Below are positions 40,041 through 52,530 of a stretch of DNA of 64,000 nucleotides, piece after piece. The notes beneath the pieces were generated by a model. It was given only the letters and a program-made list of their open reading frames with translations, was not told the origin of the DNA and searched no databases. The stretch's first letter is position 1; the number at the start of each line of letters is the position of its first letter. Where the stretch lies: NCBI RefSeq assembly GCF_905220415.1, contig NC_059548.1, forward strand, positions 5,768,501 through 5,832,500, given 5' to 3'. The position numbers and the translations under genes are program-made. Source of the DNA: Colias croceus (taxonomy: Eukaryota; Arthropoda; Insecta; Lepidoptera; Pieridae).

Positions 40041-40514
40041 TATTTTATTTATTGTAGCTATTTGTGTTATATTTTATCCTAAAAAGTGGTTACAATAATA
40101 GTTACTGTATTTTTACTAATATTCTACTTCAAGGAGTTTTTTTACCTTTGAAAATATTTGAAATTTATTCAGCCTTGAACTCTTAAAGCTTGACACTTTT
40201 TTCCTTTCTTTTTCTAACCAGATTTTAATAAAACCATTTAGCAAGTACCACTCACCCACCTAATATCTATATTATATTATAAATTAATCTGGAATTATTA
40301 TAAATACCTATGTAACTGTACCTATATGAAACTGGGTATCCATGCATACCTAAAACATTTTTTAACAACAGGTAGGTAGGTACCTATATAACTGTAATTT
40401 CATTTAACTAGATTCAATATCATGGAATGTTTAGGCTAGGTACTCATATTATTATATGGATGACCATACTATGAAGTTATTATTGTATGGCTATAATTTT
40501 AATTCTATAGTCAT

Positions 40515-40683
40515 ACTAGTGGTTCGCCCCGGCTTCGCCCGTGGTACCTACATGTTTAAACTATCCTATCTCTCAAGTTGGATCGAACTGCACATGGTGT
40601 GCGAATTTTATTATAATCGGTTAAGTGGTTTAGGAGTCCATTGAGGACAAACATTGTGACACGAGATTTATATATATTAAGAT
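40515..40683 (-). mobile_element. Helitron-like short element
   Basis: Begins ACTAGTGGTTCGCCCCGG and ends near TTTATATATATTAAGATTC, with an interior ATCGAACTGCACATGGTGTG. Related to 39866-40040 at the CTAG end but with a different body. Confidence 0.55.
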
Positions 40684-41319
40684 TCACATCGGTCACACAT
40701 GCGAACTTATACACAGGTTACGTTTAACAATATTGGGTCAAAGTACGATGAACTTAAGCGCGCCTTACTCACCGTAAAATGCTTATTGCCGGCACTTGCT
40801 TCCCCAAAGAATGCGTGCAGGCTGGGCCCGCATTCGCTAGGAAAGCATTACCCACAGAAATATGCACGTTATGAAAGTTTCCTCAACGGAAACCGGCCAC
40901 GACAACAATCACTGATCACACTCTTGTCCACGGACGTACCTGACAGGAACGAACTAAAATAACACCACTTTTGTTTTATTCACTCTTATTACAGACAAAA
41001 GACACTGGGTATCCAAGTAACGTACATCGGAACGACGATTACAATTTGAAAACGTCCGAAACAATAATATGTTGTGAGTCCGAATGTAAGATAATGTCAT
41101 CTGTAAACTTTTTCACACGCGCATGCGAATAATTTTGCTTTATTTGTTTATTACGTTAGAAAATAATAATGAAACGTCAATCCCGATACGACATCCGAAA
41201 AACACAAGCAAGAAAGACGAACGCGCAGCTGGCTAGCTGTCGCCTCTCGCTTGAATACGGGCAATGCGGGGCGAAGGCGGGTAGAGGGGCTCCGCGCTCC
41301 TAGCGCCCCCCAACCCTAC

Positions 41320-41339
41320 CGCTGTGTCTCGCAAGTCAT
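41320..41339 (-). CDS. Candidate start exon A for the long isoform
   Basis: On the minus strand an ATG at 41339-41337 opens MTCETQ and reaches a CAGCG|GTAGGG donor-like site in phase 2, the phase required by the exon at 36552; a TAG stop follows in the genomic frame. It is at the edge of a GC-rich segment (about 41225-41330) that could be a promoter-proximal region. Such a short match has a sizeable probability of arising by chance, so this is only a lead. Confidence 0.2.
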
Positions 41340-43661
41340 TTTATTATCGTGCATTTTATTTTAAATTACAACGTTGTATGCGGTCGCTGTTGGATCACAG
41401 CGAGCTTTAGTTTTCTCGTTTTATTTTACAATTGTAAAATCGACTAACTATTTACCTAAGCTATTTACTATTCAGACTCAAATAACTACCAAGTTCGAAA
41501 CTTCGGAGTTCAAAACATTTGCCGTTTGCATTTCATTTGAAAATAATTTAGATTTTATTAGTCCGAAATCCGAATGCAAGTCTTTTTGAATTTAGGAACT
41601 TAAACGAGTTTGTCTATTTTGTCAATATGGACAACAGCTTATTATAGTATAAATTTACTTTATAATATTTCCTATTTGATTAATTTTTTATTTTTTACGT
41701 TAAATTCATATTTATTTTATTTACCTACATCATTAAAAATTAAAACACATTCAGATGCAAAGCTTATTTTATATCTTAGTAACGTACCTACATAGGTATT
41801 ATAAGTTATTCATCAGTGGAAACATTTCTTTTCAGATATTATTTATGGATTTTTTTAAAAGGTTACCTTTTTACTCATCATTATGATCATAATGAAAGCG
41901 AGTGTATGATTTGGCCATAATAAATCCGCGGGCAAATTTCAAGCTAAAAAACGGAATTTTCGCACGACACACTTTCGTTCAATTTTCGAGAAAGTCATCC
42001 ATCATCGGCGATCTATCATGAGGTCTGGAAGGTTTCTCCACATCGTGATGGAGGGAGCCCATACAACCCCTGTAATTACGTATACTTTGTCGGCAGATGA
42101 GTAAATGCTTGAAATTCTGGGTTGTAGAGAAAGTGAAGTGTTAATGCGACAACTTGATCATAGTGTATCGCTACTACAGGCCACGAACCGGGAAGAATTT
42201 CGCGAGTGGTGGTGACCCTATGTTATATATTTATTACTTGAAGTAAATTCATAACGACATTCTATCAAGTGAAATGCATTAGTCAACCCTGTATATTAAG
42301 TTACAATTACCTACTGTGAATAATTGTAACTTTAGAAGGTTCAAACATTCATAAGTCGTTAGATCAATTTTTATTTAATTAATTACATTAAAAATTAAAA
42401 TGATAAAATTGATTATTTTATAGCTATCTAACTAAGTAAGTACTAACAAAAAATAAAAATCATACTTAATTTAAATGTCTATAAAAATACGCTTACCTAA
42501 TAGTTACCTATGTATTATTTCGTGATCTGTGTTAGGTAAGACATAGAATACAAATTAGGTACCTCAGTCCTCATTAACTAGGTGTTGGGAGAAATTTTAA
42601 ATGGCAGCCCTTTTAAGTTTTAAGGCCTTGGATAAGACCTAAGTGTCGCGTTAGAGTACATTCTATGCCTAAGTTGAACTTAGGATCATATTATCTTACG
42701 ACAAAAACGAGAGCATCTTTAAAATGTATTACCATCTGCTTGTGTTTTTGTCCAATACAGCCGCGAACGATCGCATTACCCTGATTTTATAACGGAAGTG
42801 GGGTGCAGACTGGGTGTGTCCTTGAGCGTGAATGCAGCCGGAAATATCTATTATGGATTTTTGTCTGAACTTTTGGAATCTGTATTGTCGTAACAAAACC
42901 GTACTACAGGTAAAGTGATGGAACTAAAATTGTGAGAAAGCTGTTGTAATTTGTACTTTAAAATTAGGTATATTATTATGTTCATGTAGATTGTTAATTC
43001 ATAGAGATAATATTGCGTATTTTGCGAAATTTATTGCTTAATTAAAACTAAATTCTTCGAATAACCATAAAACGTATTCTATATTTGCAATACGCAATAT
43101 CCATTTTGTTAACTGTATTTGGCATTACAGAGAATATTCACGGTACAAACGGATATCCTTTTGTCAACGTGCATGGATTAATTATTATAATAACATGAAG
43201 ATTGAAGGACTGTGGGTTCACTGAATATGACCGTGGCATTGTTTTATAGTATTTGAATTAACATTTAAACTATTTAACATAATTATTGTTTTAATGTTTA
43301 GTCATGTAAGTACCTTACTATAAAATTACCATGGTAGGTCTGTACAAGAATAGCGGATTAGCAAAATAAAATTAATGACATGGCCTGAAAACCTAGCCCT
43401 TGGTATAGTTTCAAGGACTGGCAAAAATATTTATGGAAATGTTTCTGTTTCAGAAATCTCCACAAATCATCACATGTTTATGAAGAAGTAATTATTAGTA
43501 CAAATGCTTCTAGGTACCAGAAATCTAATCTATCTTCGCATACGTTAATAGTTATACTGTGGTTATACCGAGACTCAGAGCTTCTAGCTTGGCAAAGGGT
43601 AATTAATAATTAACTTATCAACAATACAAAATTTACTCGCTATTCTATACTAAGTACCTAC

Positions 43662-43711
43662 CAAGTACAAGCTATTCTTATGGCGCGTATAGTGCTGCGT
43701 ACGCGCTGCAT
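43662..43711 (-). CDS. Candidate start exon B for the long isoform
   Basis: On the minus strand an ATG at 43711-43709 opens MQRVRSTIRAIRIACT and ends in phase 2 at an ACTTG|GTAGGT donor, again the phase needed by 36552. The surrounding 43.68-43.85 kb is CpG-rich compared with its neighbours, as expected near an insect housekeeping-type promoter. The donor is better than that of candidate A, but the peptide has no recognisable feature. Only one of A and B, or neither, need be real. Confidence 0.2.
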
Positions 43712-44730
43712 ACTCCGCGCGCCACGCTCAAAATATCGCGTCGTCCTGGCGACTTCCGTCGATTCACAAGTGACAGTTGGGCATAGTTGAGCACTTTAGC
43801 GTTGTCAGCCGTTATACGTTTACGAGTTTATCGATTATGCGACTGTAAAACGTCCGCAAACATTAAAGGAAGGATTGTTTTCTGTATTTTATTAGATGAG
43901 CAGACTGCAGAGATGTAATACTAATTCTGCGCGATATTTTCGATGGTATGGGCAGTTACTCATTGAAATATCATTTGTAGATTCCAGTAAATATAAAATG
44001 TGTGAGTAAACTTTCTACCCTATTAATGGACCAGTGAGATGATTTTGTTAACATATTCACCAAGTAATTACCTACGTACTAATTTGCCATCGCGTATGCT
44101 CTACCATAACTCTTGCCATAGAGTCATATAAAATGTCTCATAAATAACATAAATATATATATAATCGAGGCTATACTGTGAATTACTAATAAAATGAATA
44201 AAAACTTGTATTGTGGACACGCGCAATGCTGTTTTTGTTAAGTTTTTATGTGCTCATTGTGCCGGTTTTTTATACGGCGAGTGATGAGTTATCACAATGT
44301 GGACGCTTTGAGAGTCGGCCTGCTTTTATTTCGAGTCCTTCAGTTCGTTGGTGGGAACGTCATTTGATAACACGATGTAATCTATTTACTTGATTCTGAT
44401 AGTATAGACATAAATGTAAACAATTAATGACAGTAGGTAGGTATTTTTTTGGGTACCTAGTGTTAAGATTATATTGAAGTGATATTGAATTATTTAAAAA
44501 GAAATGGGTTGACTCAAATCGCCAAAACACATAATGCAGTATGTAATGCGGTGGCAATAATTTTGCGATTTAGTACACTATTGATTTCATAAAAATCTAA
44601 AATGTCATCTAGAACGAACATGATTTACAAAGCGAATTACTTTAATATATAGTATTAAAGATCCATTTACAAAGCTCGATGGCATAGATGCAGTTCATAA
44701 AATAATTATCGTTCAAACGTAATATAATAG

Positions 44731-44920
44731 TTAGGCCTGATTTTTCAATCATTTGTGAATACTTATTCGTCGAATAACGTATTATAAACTACCATTTCAA
44801 AAATATATTCTTTGCGTTCTTTGCCCATTTTTGACAGTTTACGGGTGACATTTTAATATTATCGTGTAATAATTTATTGAGCAGATAAGTTTTAACCATG
44901 GATTGAAAAATCGGCCCTAA
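44731..44920. mobile_element. 190-bp MITE
   Basis: The left end TTAGGCCTGATTTTTCAATC (44731-44750) is inverted at 44901-44920, with 18 of 20 bases agreeing. The interior is AT-rich and non-coding. The TTA at each end would suit a PIF/Harbinger-type target, but the exact duplication cannot be separated from the inverted repeat. Confidence 0.7.
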
Positions 44921-45939
44921 GTAGTTATTTAATTTATCGGAGACATGACCGACTCTGTGTAGTCCATAATGTGTTTATAAATTCAAATTCAATTGATGCT
45001 ACCATTCAGACAATTTGTACCGGATACTTTACAAAGCACTCAACCAATTAAAGGGGCTTTAGCGAATTGAATGGTGTATATCAATGGGAGAGCATTGTTA
45101 TGGGCTTACGGTTCATTTGATTGTGGGTTACCATTCATTTTTGATATCTAATACCTTCCCTATTACGAGGGTGATAAGAAATAGGTAAGTGCCCTCGTAG
45201 CGATTACAAATATGACCTTATTTCCAGAAATCTGACGTTATTGAGTATTTCTGTATTGGAATAATAAGCCCGCATTTTTGTATTTCATTAATGTATAATA
45301 TACCTAATAGCCCCAAATATGCTTGCATGAGCATAGTAACAATTAACATCACGTTATCATCATCATTATCTGATATCACAAAATTTTGGGAGTACTAATG
45401 CTTTGCCTGCTCCATATTATATGATATGGACAAGTGTCCTAATGTCTAAGTAGCAATATTGAGACAAATACTGTCGCACCTTTACGTGCAAAATTTGACA
45501 TTCCGAAGGTTAAACGGTTCCCACAATTTCGTTTATGAAAACCAGAAACCTCACGCAAAGAAAGAATCAACTTACACCTGTGCTTCAGTGGATGAGTGGG
45601 TCAATCCAATTTAATTCCACTGACCTACGTTCATGCCAAACTAATTGTTTTATATCCATCAAAGTAGGACAAACGTTCTTTCATCAATTTTTGTATTTAG
45701 CATGCAACACATTTTTTAAATTTTTACCGTCTAATTAAATTTATTCGTCATATCATATTCAATATTAGAGATACGTACTTACTAGATTTTACTTTGGTAA
45801 GAACTGTTTCTTATTTTAACGATTAGTCAATATTGTTCTCCTCGGAAAAGGCCTGATTTTTATGAATTCCTAGGTAGATCAACGTTTGTCATCTAGTCAA
45901 ATCAATTCTATAAAAATAAAGAGAGAAGCCAGCTGTTAA

Positions 45940-46128
45940 TCTATATCTATTTATATAAAACTCAAAGGTGACTGATATAGTGATCTATCAACGCACAGCC
46001 CAAACCACTGGACGTATCGGGCTGAAATTTGGCATGCAGGTAGATGTCATAACGTAGGCGTCCCCTAAGAAAGGATTTCCCGAAATTCTTGCGGGAACGG
46101 GGAAAAACGGGGAAAAACGGAAGCTAGT
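45940..46128 (+). mobile_element. Helitron-like short element
   Basis: Starts with TCTATATCTATTTATATAAA and ends GGAAGCTAGT. The interior has GACTGATATAGTGATCTATC, GGGCTGAAATTTGGCATGCA and a duplicated GGGGAAAAAC near the end. The body pattern (ATTTGGCATG followed by a CTAG end) is the one seen in the other copies. Confidence 0.55.
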
Positions 46129-47194
46129 TATTTCATAAACACTAATACAAAATATGTGAAACAAGGAAAATCCATACTCCTACATAATTCTAATTAACAC
46201 AATAAAATAGTCCCAACTTGCATCAAACGTAAACACGTACTTGGTAACCCTAATATGACATGATGTCGCGGCTATCAAAGGTCTGACGGAGGTCATTGCA
46301 CCTTTCACATTGTTGATTTTAGTAATCCATTTTATCTCAATTTTATTACCATCGCTTTGGCATAAGTGTCGGGGACGTAGCTTATAAAACAATATTTATT
46401 TCCAACAACAAGAAATTATTACGCACTTGTTTTCTTCAGTCGTCGTGACTCGTGAAAAGGGCGACGGCATGATTAAAAAGTACATTAATGTCTTATTTCT
46501 TTTACCAGTATATAATATAAAAGAATTAAGAACAATCCAAATATTGTGAGTGTTTAATAATGTTCATTAATCCTTTTCAAATAAAAAATTAGGATTATTT
46601 AAAAATATTAATTATTCCAAAATAGACGTGAATGATTTCTGTTTACAAACTTTACCATACGATACTTTCTATAATGTAAACATATAAGGCTATTGAATAA
46701 ATTATTCATTCATCACTCTTAAATTTAGAAGCAATAGAGTGTAAAATTTTATATGAATTTTATAATATTGATCAATTATGTATTATAAAAGCGAAATTGC
46801 TATTCAGTCTCGGCTAAACGAGTTATAATTGGTAGGTTATAAGATATTATTTATGAATAGTAAAGGTAACTTAATCGATTATGATAACAGTCTTATGGTA
46901 TGTTACACAACGGGTCAGTGTTTTTATTTTTATCTGTCAAATACATCGATAATGATAGATAAGTTGTATTTTAAAGTACTTTGAATTTTAAAGACACTAT
47001 GCTTTAGATAGCTAAATGCATTTTCACAGATCACTTATGATATTTATGGTATAATTACACGTGCAACTATCAGAATCATGTTTACTAGTTATTTTCCATT
47101 AAAATACTTACAATATCTATTCTATATACATATTATAATAAATCTGTAGAAGGGTCAATTCTGTACATTGAAAATATTGAAAAAATAAATAGCA

Positions 47195-47245
47195 GGGGGT
47201 GTTACTGGATCGATACCAAACCCAAATATGTGATTAAAAAAATTG

Positions 47246-47281
<36 letters not shown>

Positions 47282-47610
47282 ATGTGAAGGCATCACGTGA
47301 AAACTAGCGGTTCGATTTCGATGAAACTTGGTATAATTATACCTTATTATCCTGGGCGTAAAATAGGATACTTTTTATCCTGGAAAAATACGTACAAAAA
47401 AAATAATCTTAATTTTTTAGTTTTATCCATAGACGTTGTTCCGTAGAACCGAGAACACACGTTGCGTATTATTATAGGCCTAGCCGTATTTGGGAATTGG
47501 GTCCAATAGATATTTAAGATGTTATTGTCAGAGGTACTCAAAATGGATAAATAAACCATCCACGCGAAGACCGACATCCGCGCGGACGGAGTCGCGGGCG
47601 GAAGCTAGTG
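47195..47610 (+). mobile_element. Helitron-like element with (GTCT)n tract
   Basis: The interior has a GTCT microsatellite (about 47249-47282), GATTTCGATGAAACTTGGTA and ATCCTGGGCGTAAAATAGG, and the right end reads GGGCGGAAGCTAGT. Microsatellite-bearing lepidopteran Helitrons have this arrangement. The left boundary is approximate. Confidence 0.5.
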
Positions 47611-48414
47611 TCGTAATAATGATTAGTTATCATTAACAACATGCATTTTCACACTAATTGCTCACATAACGCAAACAATTAAGAATGAAATAAATAAAAA
47701 TGAAATAGAGAGAGATACGTAAACGTATTATTTAATAGTAGAAAACTTACTAAGTTCATGGCATTATAAAAAGCCGTGGGCTAAAATAAATTGTGAGTTA
47801 CGAAACATATTACAAAACAATGCCTTTTGAAAACATCTTTAGTACCGAAAAAGCTCCGTCATAATTGTCGTACTCATAATATAATCCATCTCATTAAGCA
47901 CAAGAGAAGATTAAAATTTGGCTTTCTTTATTTTATTACAAAGACGCGTATTGAAAGTCCGAAGCTCACAATAATCGAACAAGCGTGATGACACTAACAG
48001 CGCGTTATCGCCTATCTGCAGCTGACTCACGGCCCATACAATTCTTAATTATTATAATTCTCTTAGTCAAAATCATCCGCGCGATAACTGCTTGGGCTCA
48101 GGTGAAAGTATTCTGGTTTCGTTAGGCGGCATAGATGCAAGTTCAATGCCTTGATTATGACTGTTATTTAAGATGTATTCTTTTGCTTTCAAGCGGTGAA
48201 TGACGCTTGTCGCAGGTGCCGTAATCGACGTAAGACACTTTTTGTGGAACATTCATGACATGCGATTTCCAAAAGCGGGTTCCATGTAATGTTTACCGTA
48301 CATCCGGTTTTAATTAATTTCGAATAAATCCATGTAAGCTTACATTGGCAAATGGCAATATTCACTGCTGAATTACTACATTTTTATTCGTAGCTGATTT
48401 ACAACTTATAAATA

Positions 48415-48812
48415 CAGGGTTACTTGTAAAACACCGGCAACCTCGCAGGACAAGATAGCTAACATCATAAGCAACAACATTTGTTCTACGACTTTTGATA
48501 ATTTGTTAGATTTTATTTTCATACAAAAATAAATATTCATTTAATTTTCCGTTTGAATCTTATAAACTCTACGCCTCCGAAAAATTACGTAAACAAGAAG
48601 CGAACGAGAGGGGGAAGAGGGCGTCGCGTCATCCATCCGATAATGAATAGAACATAGACTTACAATTAATGTTAGGAGAGTACAATAAAAGTTTAAAAAA
48701 TCATTTAAAAATAATTTATTGCGTTATGCCAAAAGTCGTAGAACAAATGTTGTTACTTATGATGTTAGCTATCTTGTCCTGCGAGGTTGCTGGTGTTTTA
48801 CAAGTAACCCTG
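48415..48812. mobile_element. 398-bp MITE with 83-bp terminal inverted repeats
   Basis: CAGGGTTACTTGTAAAACAC begins the left arm (48415-48497), which is inverted at 48730-48812 with two mismatches in 83 bp. TA flanks both ends (48413-48414 and 48813-48814). High arm identity implies recent activity or conversion. The non-coding interior includes a GC-richer patch near GAACGAGAGGGGGAAGAGGG. Confidence 0.9.
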
Positions 48813-51800
48813 TATATTCATTTATGCAGTAGTTGGTAATGATATTGTTGTTAATTTTTTTATTCCTCAATTATTATCAATTTGATTAAATTCATTTAAT
48901 GATTTAATTTGTTAAATGCACGATTACGGGAAGAATACGTATCTACTTACCTACTGCTGAAAAAATAATAAGTATAATTATCCCCTTTACTTTTACGACA
49001 GAAATTAAATGCGTTTAATATTTATTCGTTTATCACTGCCGATCAATCCAAATATTATACTTTTATTGCACTTTAAAAAGTGAGTGAAAGCATTCTGTCA
49101 AAAATATCGTATTGTAGAGCAAGTTTTGATTAATTACTTTTATATTATGTATATTATTAATAATATTGTAGATACGAATTACTTACACCGCAAAGAATGG
49201 TAGGTACTCGATATATTAAATTCGAAATACTGTGTGATTTATATTTTAATGTATATAATATAATAGGGTACTTATAATTATCAAATTTACCATAGAGACA
49301 ATATATTTATAAGCGTCGCGTCGGTTCAAATCAGTCATTGGTAGGTGGTAGGTTCTGACTGATGCAGCGGCGTCATATATTATGTACTTAGTTTTTAAAA
49401 AACTATATAAAATATATATTATATAAAAAAATAACTAATGCCGTCGTCCCTTAAAATATAATGTTGATTTTAAAGATTTTAAAAATAGAAAGAAAAACCT
49501 TTGATAGAGCCTTTTCTATATTTAAAACGAATTTGATAACTTTCAATAGGTAATGCCCTCATAAATTTGGCAGGAAAAGATATTGTCGTATGGTCAATGG
49601 ACTTGATTAGAAGCAAACTATGTGACTTATATTCCTTAGTATTATTGCATATAAAATCTCTATGAATAGGAGAAACTGAGCGTGTGACTGAACTAAATAT
49701 GCAGGAATGTAACTACTGTTTAGCTAGTTCATTGTATTTGAGGACATCCGTAATTAAGACTGCAATCGTAACAATCGTGTTTCCTTGGAATACAATTTTT
49801 AAAATTTCATTGTTCTTCGCCTAATTTTACCTACTTATCTTTGTACACACTGCCTAGTGTAAATGTACTGTTAGTAAATATTAGATGGACGTGTGGTATA
49901 AATGGAAGTTTTACTTAGGTACGTATTACCTAGTAAAAACTAGCCTATATCATGTATTGCAAATGTAAAGTCGTATTGCAGGCATATTATATTTTACAGA
50001 TTTGTAAAATGACTTCTAAAAAGATAGCATAGGTAGCTGCTCGATATATGAAGCCATTAGGATCTGTTTTTTCAAAATGTGTTGCCACTTGCCAGTTACC
50101 AGGATACCTAGTTGAATTAATAATAACGACGTTAATCTATACCATAACCTTTTTGTATGTGTTACAAAAGGTCAATAGCTTCCGTTGATTTTGCATGAGA
50201 ACTGAACAAAAATCTTTTCAGTTCACACCCTGGCTGCCACTGCCACAATATTTATGACAATTAGTAAGTCCAATTAATTTTTAATATTTTTTCAAACACC
50301 TTTTCCTATATTATCATTAGCTTTGGTTTATAACTACATAATTTAATCGAAGGATAGGTAAATCAACGCTAGCATCTACCATTGTCTTGAAAACTTGAAC
50401 ACATTGAACATAAAATGAAACATAAATTTGTGACCCGGCCATTAAAAATCAGGACACTTGAGACATTCTTAGAAAGATATGATTTAAACAAGTGAACCAC
50501 ACACGTTGATAAAGAGTGAACTTTTTATTGGGCAAAGCCATGGCAAAGCTCTCAAAACTAGCTGTCAACAGTGCAGATTAGATGGTAGCCGATTGCACAA
50601 AGTTATAACGGTTTTAAGACCTACATAATACCAAATTGCATAGACGCGTATAGAAGTAAAAAATGCTACTCTTCTTGGGATTAAATTGTACACAACTCAC
50701 ATTGGAGTTATACAAAGACAAAGGGAAGGCAAATCTTTCAAACTTTATATTTTTGTGGATGTGAAGATGTTTATTGCTCTTGCAGTATGAAAATAGAACA
50801 CTTTTACTGAAATTTTGGTCGGGGCATTGGAACCACGCACAATATATAAAGATTACAATTGATTAGTAATTTGAAGTTTTATACAAAAATCATTTCCGCG
50901 ATTTTTTATTTATCGTTTTGTCTGTGGAAATAATTCGAGAAGCGTATAAATTTAGGTAAGTAAGTAGTAGATACCGACTATCCAAATAAATATTTATTTA
51001 CGTCTTCCTTTCTTTAAAGTAAAATATTCTCAAGAATACATTAGAGTATTTTCTAGACCGAATCTAACAAGGTTACCGGAGCGCCCTCAAGGCATACAAA
51101 ATACGTATACAGACACGAAAGAATTTAACATTACGTTACTGTTACATAGGCTATTTTGTTCACGTAAGCGGTAAAGGGAACTAGAAATTCGATGTTCACC
51201 TAATTTACGTTTGACATGAAAGGGTTTTACCGCTGATGTTGTCACTGGAAATCGAATGAAGTAATCCCGTCCGTATTTCACACGTTTTCTAGTTTTGCAA
51301 CTGCATCTATCTTATCTGTAGCGTTGATGTTAGCTATAAGTAGGTGTATTATATATCTAGTTTTTGTGTCAGTGGTCAATTTTATAGCGATGATCCATCC
51401 TCAGATTATAATATTATGTAGTGAATATATATTATTCTGTGAATTATCGCGCCAAATAGAAGTTCAAAGTTTGACGGATTAGGCTCGATATAATTTATTG
51501 GGTGTTCACACTCCAGCACTATCTAATGCTCAAATGATTTACTAAAAACTTTATATTAGCTCTGTATTTAATAAATCAATATTGCAAATGCCTTGACAAC
51601 GATCTAGACTTATCAATGTGAAAGTTTTTGATTGTTAATTTATTGAATATAGATCTTATACCTACCTATCATAATTAATTAATTTGAGAATTTAAAAAAG
51701 TTAATTTAAATAAAAAAGTCTAGTCTGGAAAATAAAAATTCTACTTTCCCGTAAATTAAAAAAAATCCGTTTTATTTATGGAATGATATAGAGTAGATCC

Positions 51801-51924
51801 TAATAAAATTTTATATCCTGAAGGAATTAATAAGTTATAAGAATATCTATGAAGCGCTATTATAAGGAAAAATATAATAATAGTTACCTACAACTTATTA
51901 ATAGTTATCTTAGGACTCAGGTAA

Positions 51925-52088
51925 TCTATACTAATATTATAAAGCTGAAGAGTTTGTTTGTTTGAACGCGATAATCTCGGGAACTGCTGGTCCGGTTTTA
52001 AAAATTCTTTCGGTGTTAGATAGCCCATTTATTGAGGAATGCTAACAGGAGCGGAGCAATGCGGGTGAAACCGCGGGGAACAGCTAGT
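51925..52088 (+). mobile_element. Helitron-like short element
   Basis: Starts TCTATACTAATATTATAAAG and ends GGGGAACAGCTAGT. Same family as 6766-6965 and 54358-54551, somewhat shorter because of an internal loss before the GGAGCGGAGC segment. Confidence 0.65.
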
Positions 52089-52530
52089 TATATAGCAGAA
52101 TCAAGTTCCTAAAGTCTTTAACTATTAAAATTTGATTTACTGATATCGTGCGTTTGTTTATCATGCACGCCACAAGAAAAGGAAATAAATTAATTGTTAA
52201 TTTTTCCTGTCTTAGTTTTCACTTCACACGATACAAGCTGTGTAAAGTATTTCATACTAATAAAATATAATTGAAGTAGGTAAGTATGTGATACACATAA
52301 TTTATAAATATTTATATTTGTGTAAACAAAATAGCTTCTCTGAGTTTTTATACAATTTCAAAGGAAATACATATTTCGTTACGAATTATTTTTGCACTCG
52401 TCTTCGTCTCTAGACAGATCGCAAATGAGCTTAGATCATTAAGGAATGAGGTAGGTACTCTGTACTATTTGTTAATGATTATTTTTGTAACTACTTAGGA
52501 AGCTATTTCCTAAGCTCTACATTCTTACTA

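Larger units (their letters stand above)
36553..41319 (-). other. Upstream or 5'-intron sequence, 36.6-41.3 kb
   Basis: AT-rich, with one mariner-like MITE (37656-37870) and two Helitron-like copies (39866-40040 and 40515-40683). An 88-codon minus-strand frame at 36889-37155 has no recognised domain and is of chance length. A GC-rich block at about 41225-41330 may mark a promoter. Confidence 0.6.
41340..52530. other. Gene-free stretch, 41.3-52.5 kb
   Basis: Apart from the listed elements (44731-44920, 45940-46128, 47195-47610, 48415-48812, 51925-52088) and the candidate exon at 43.7 kb, this is AT-rich sequence without coding signal. A block at about 41880-42290 ending AACCCTGTATAT resembles the right end of a transposon, but its left partner was not found. 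Confidence 0.6.
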
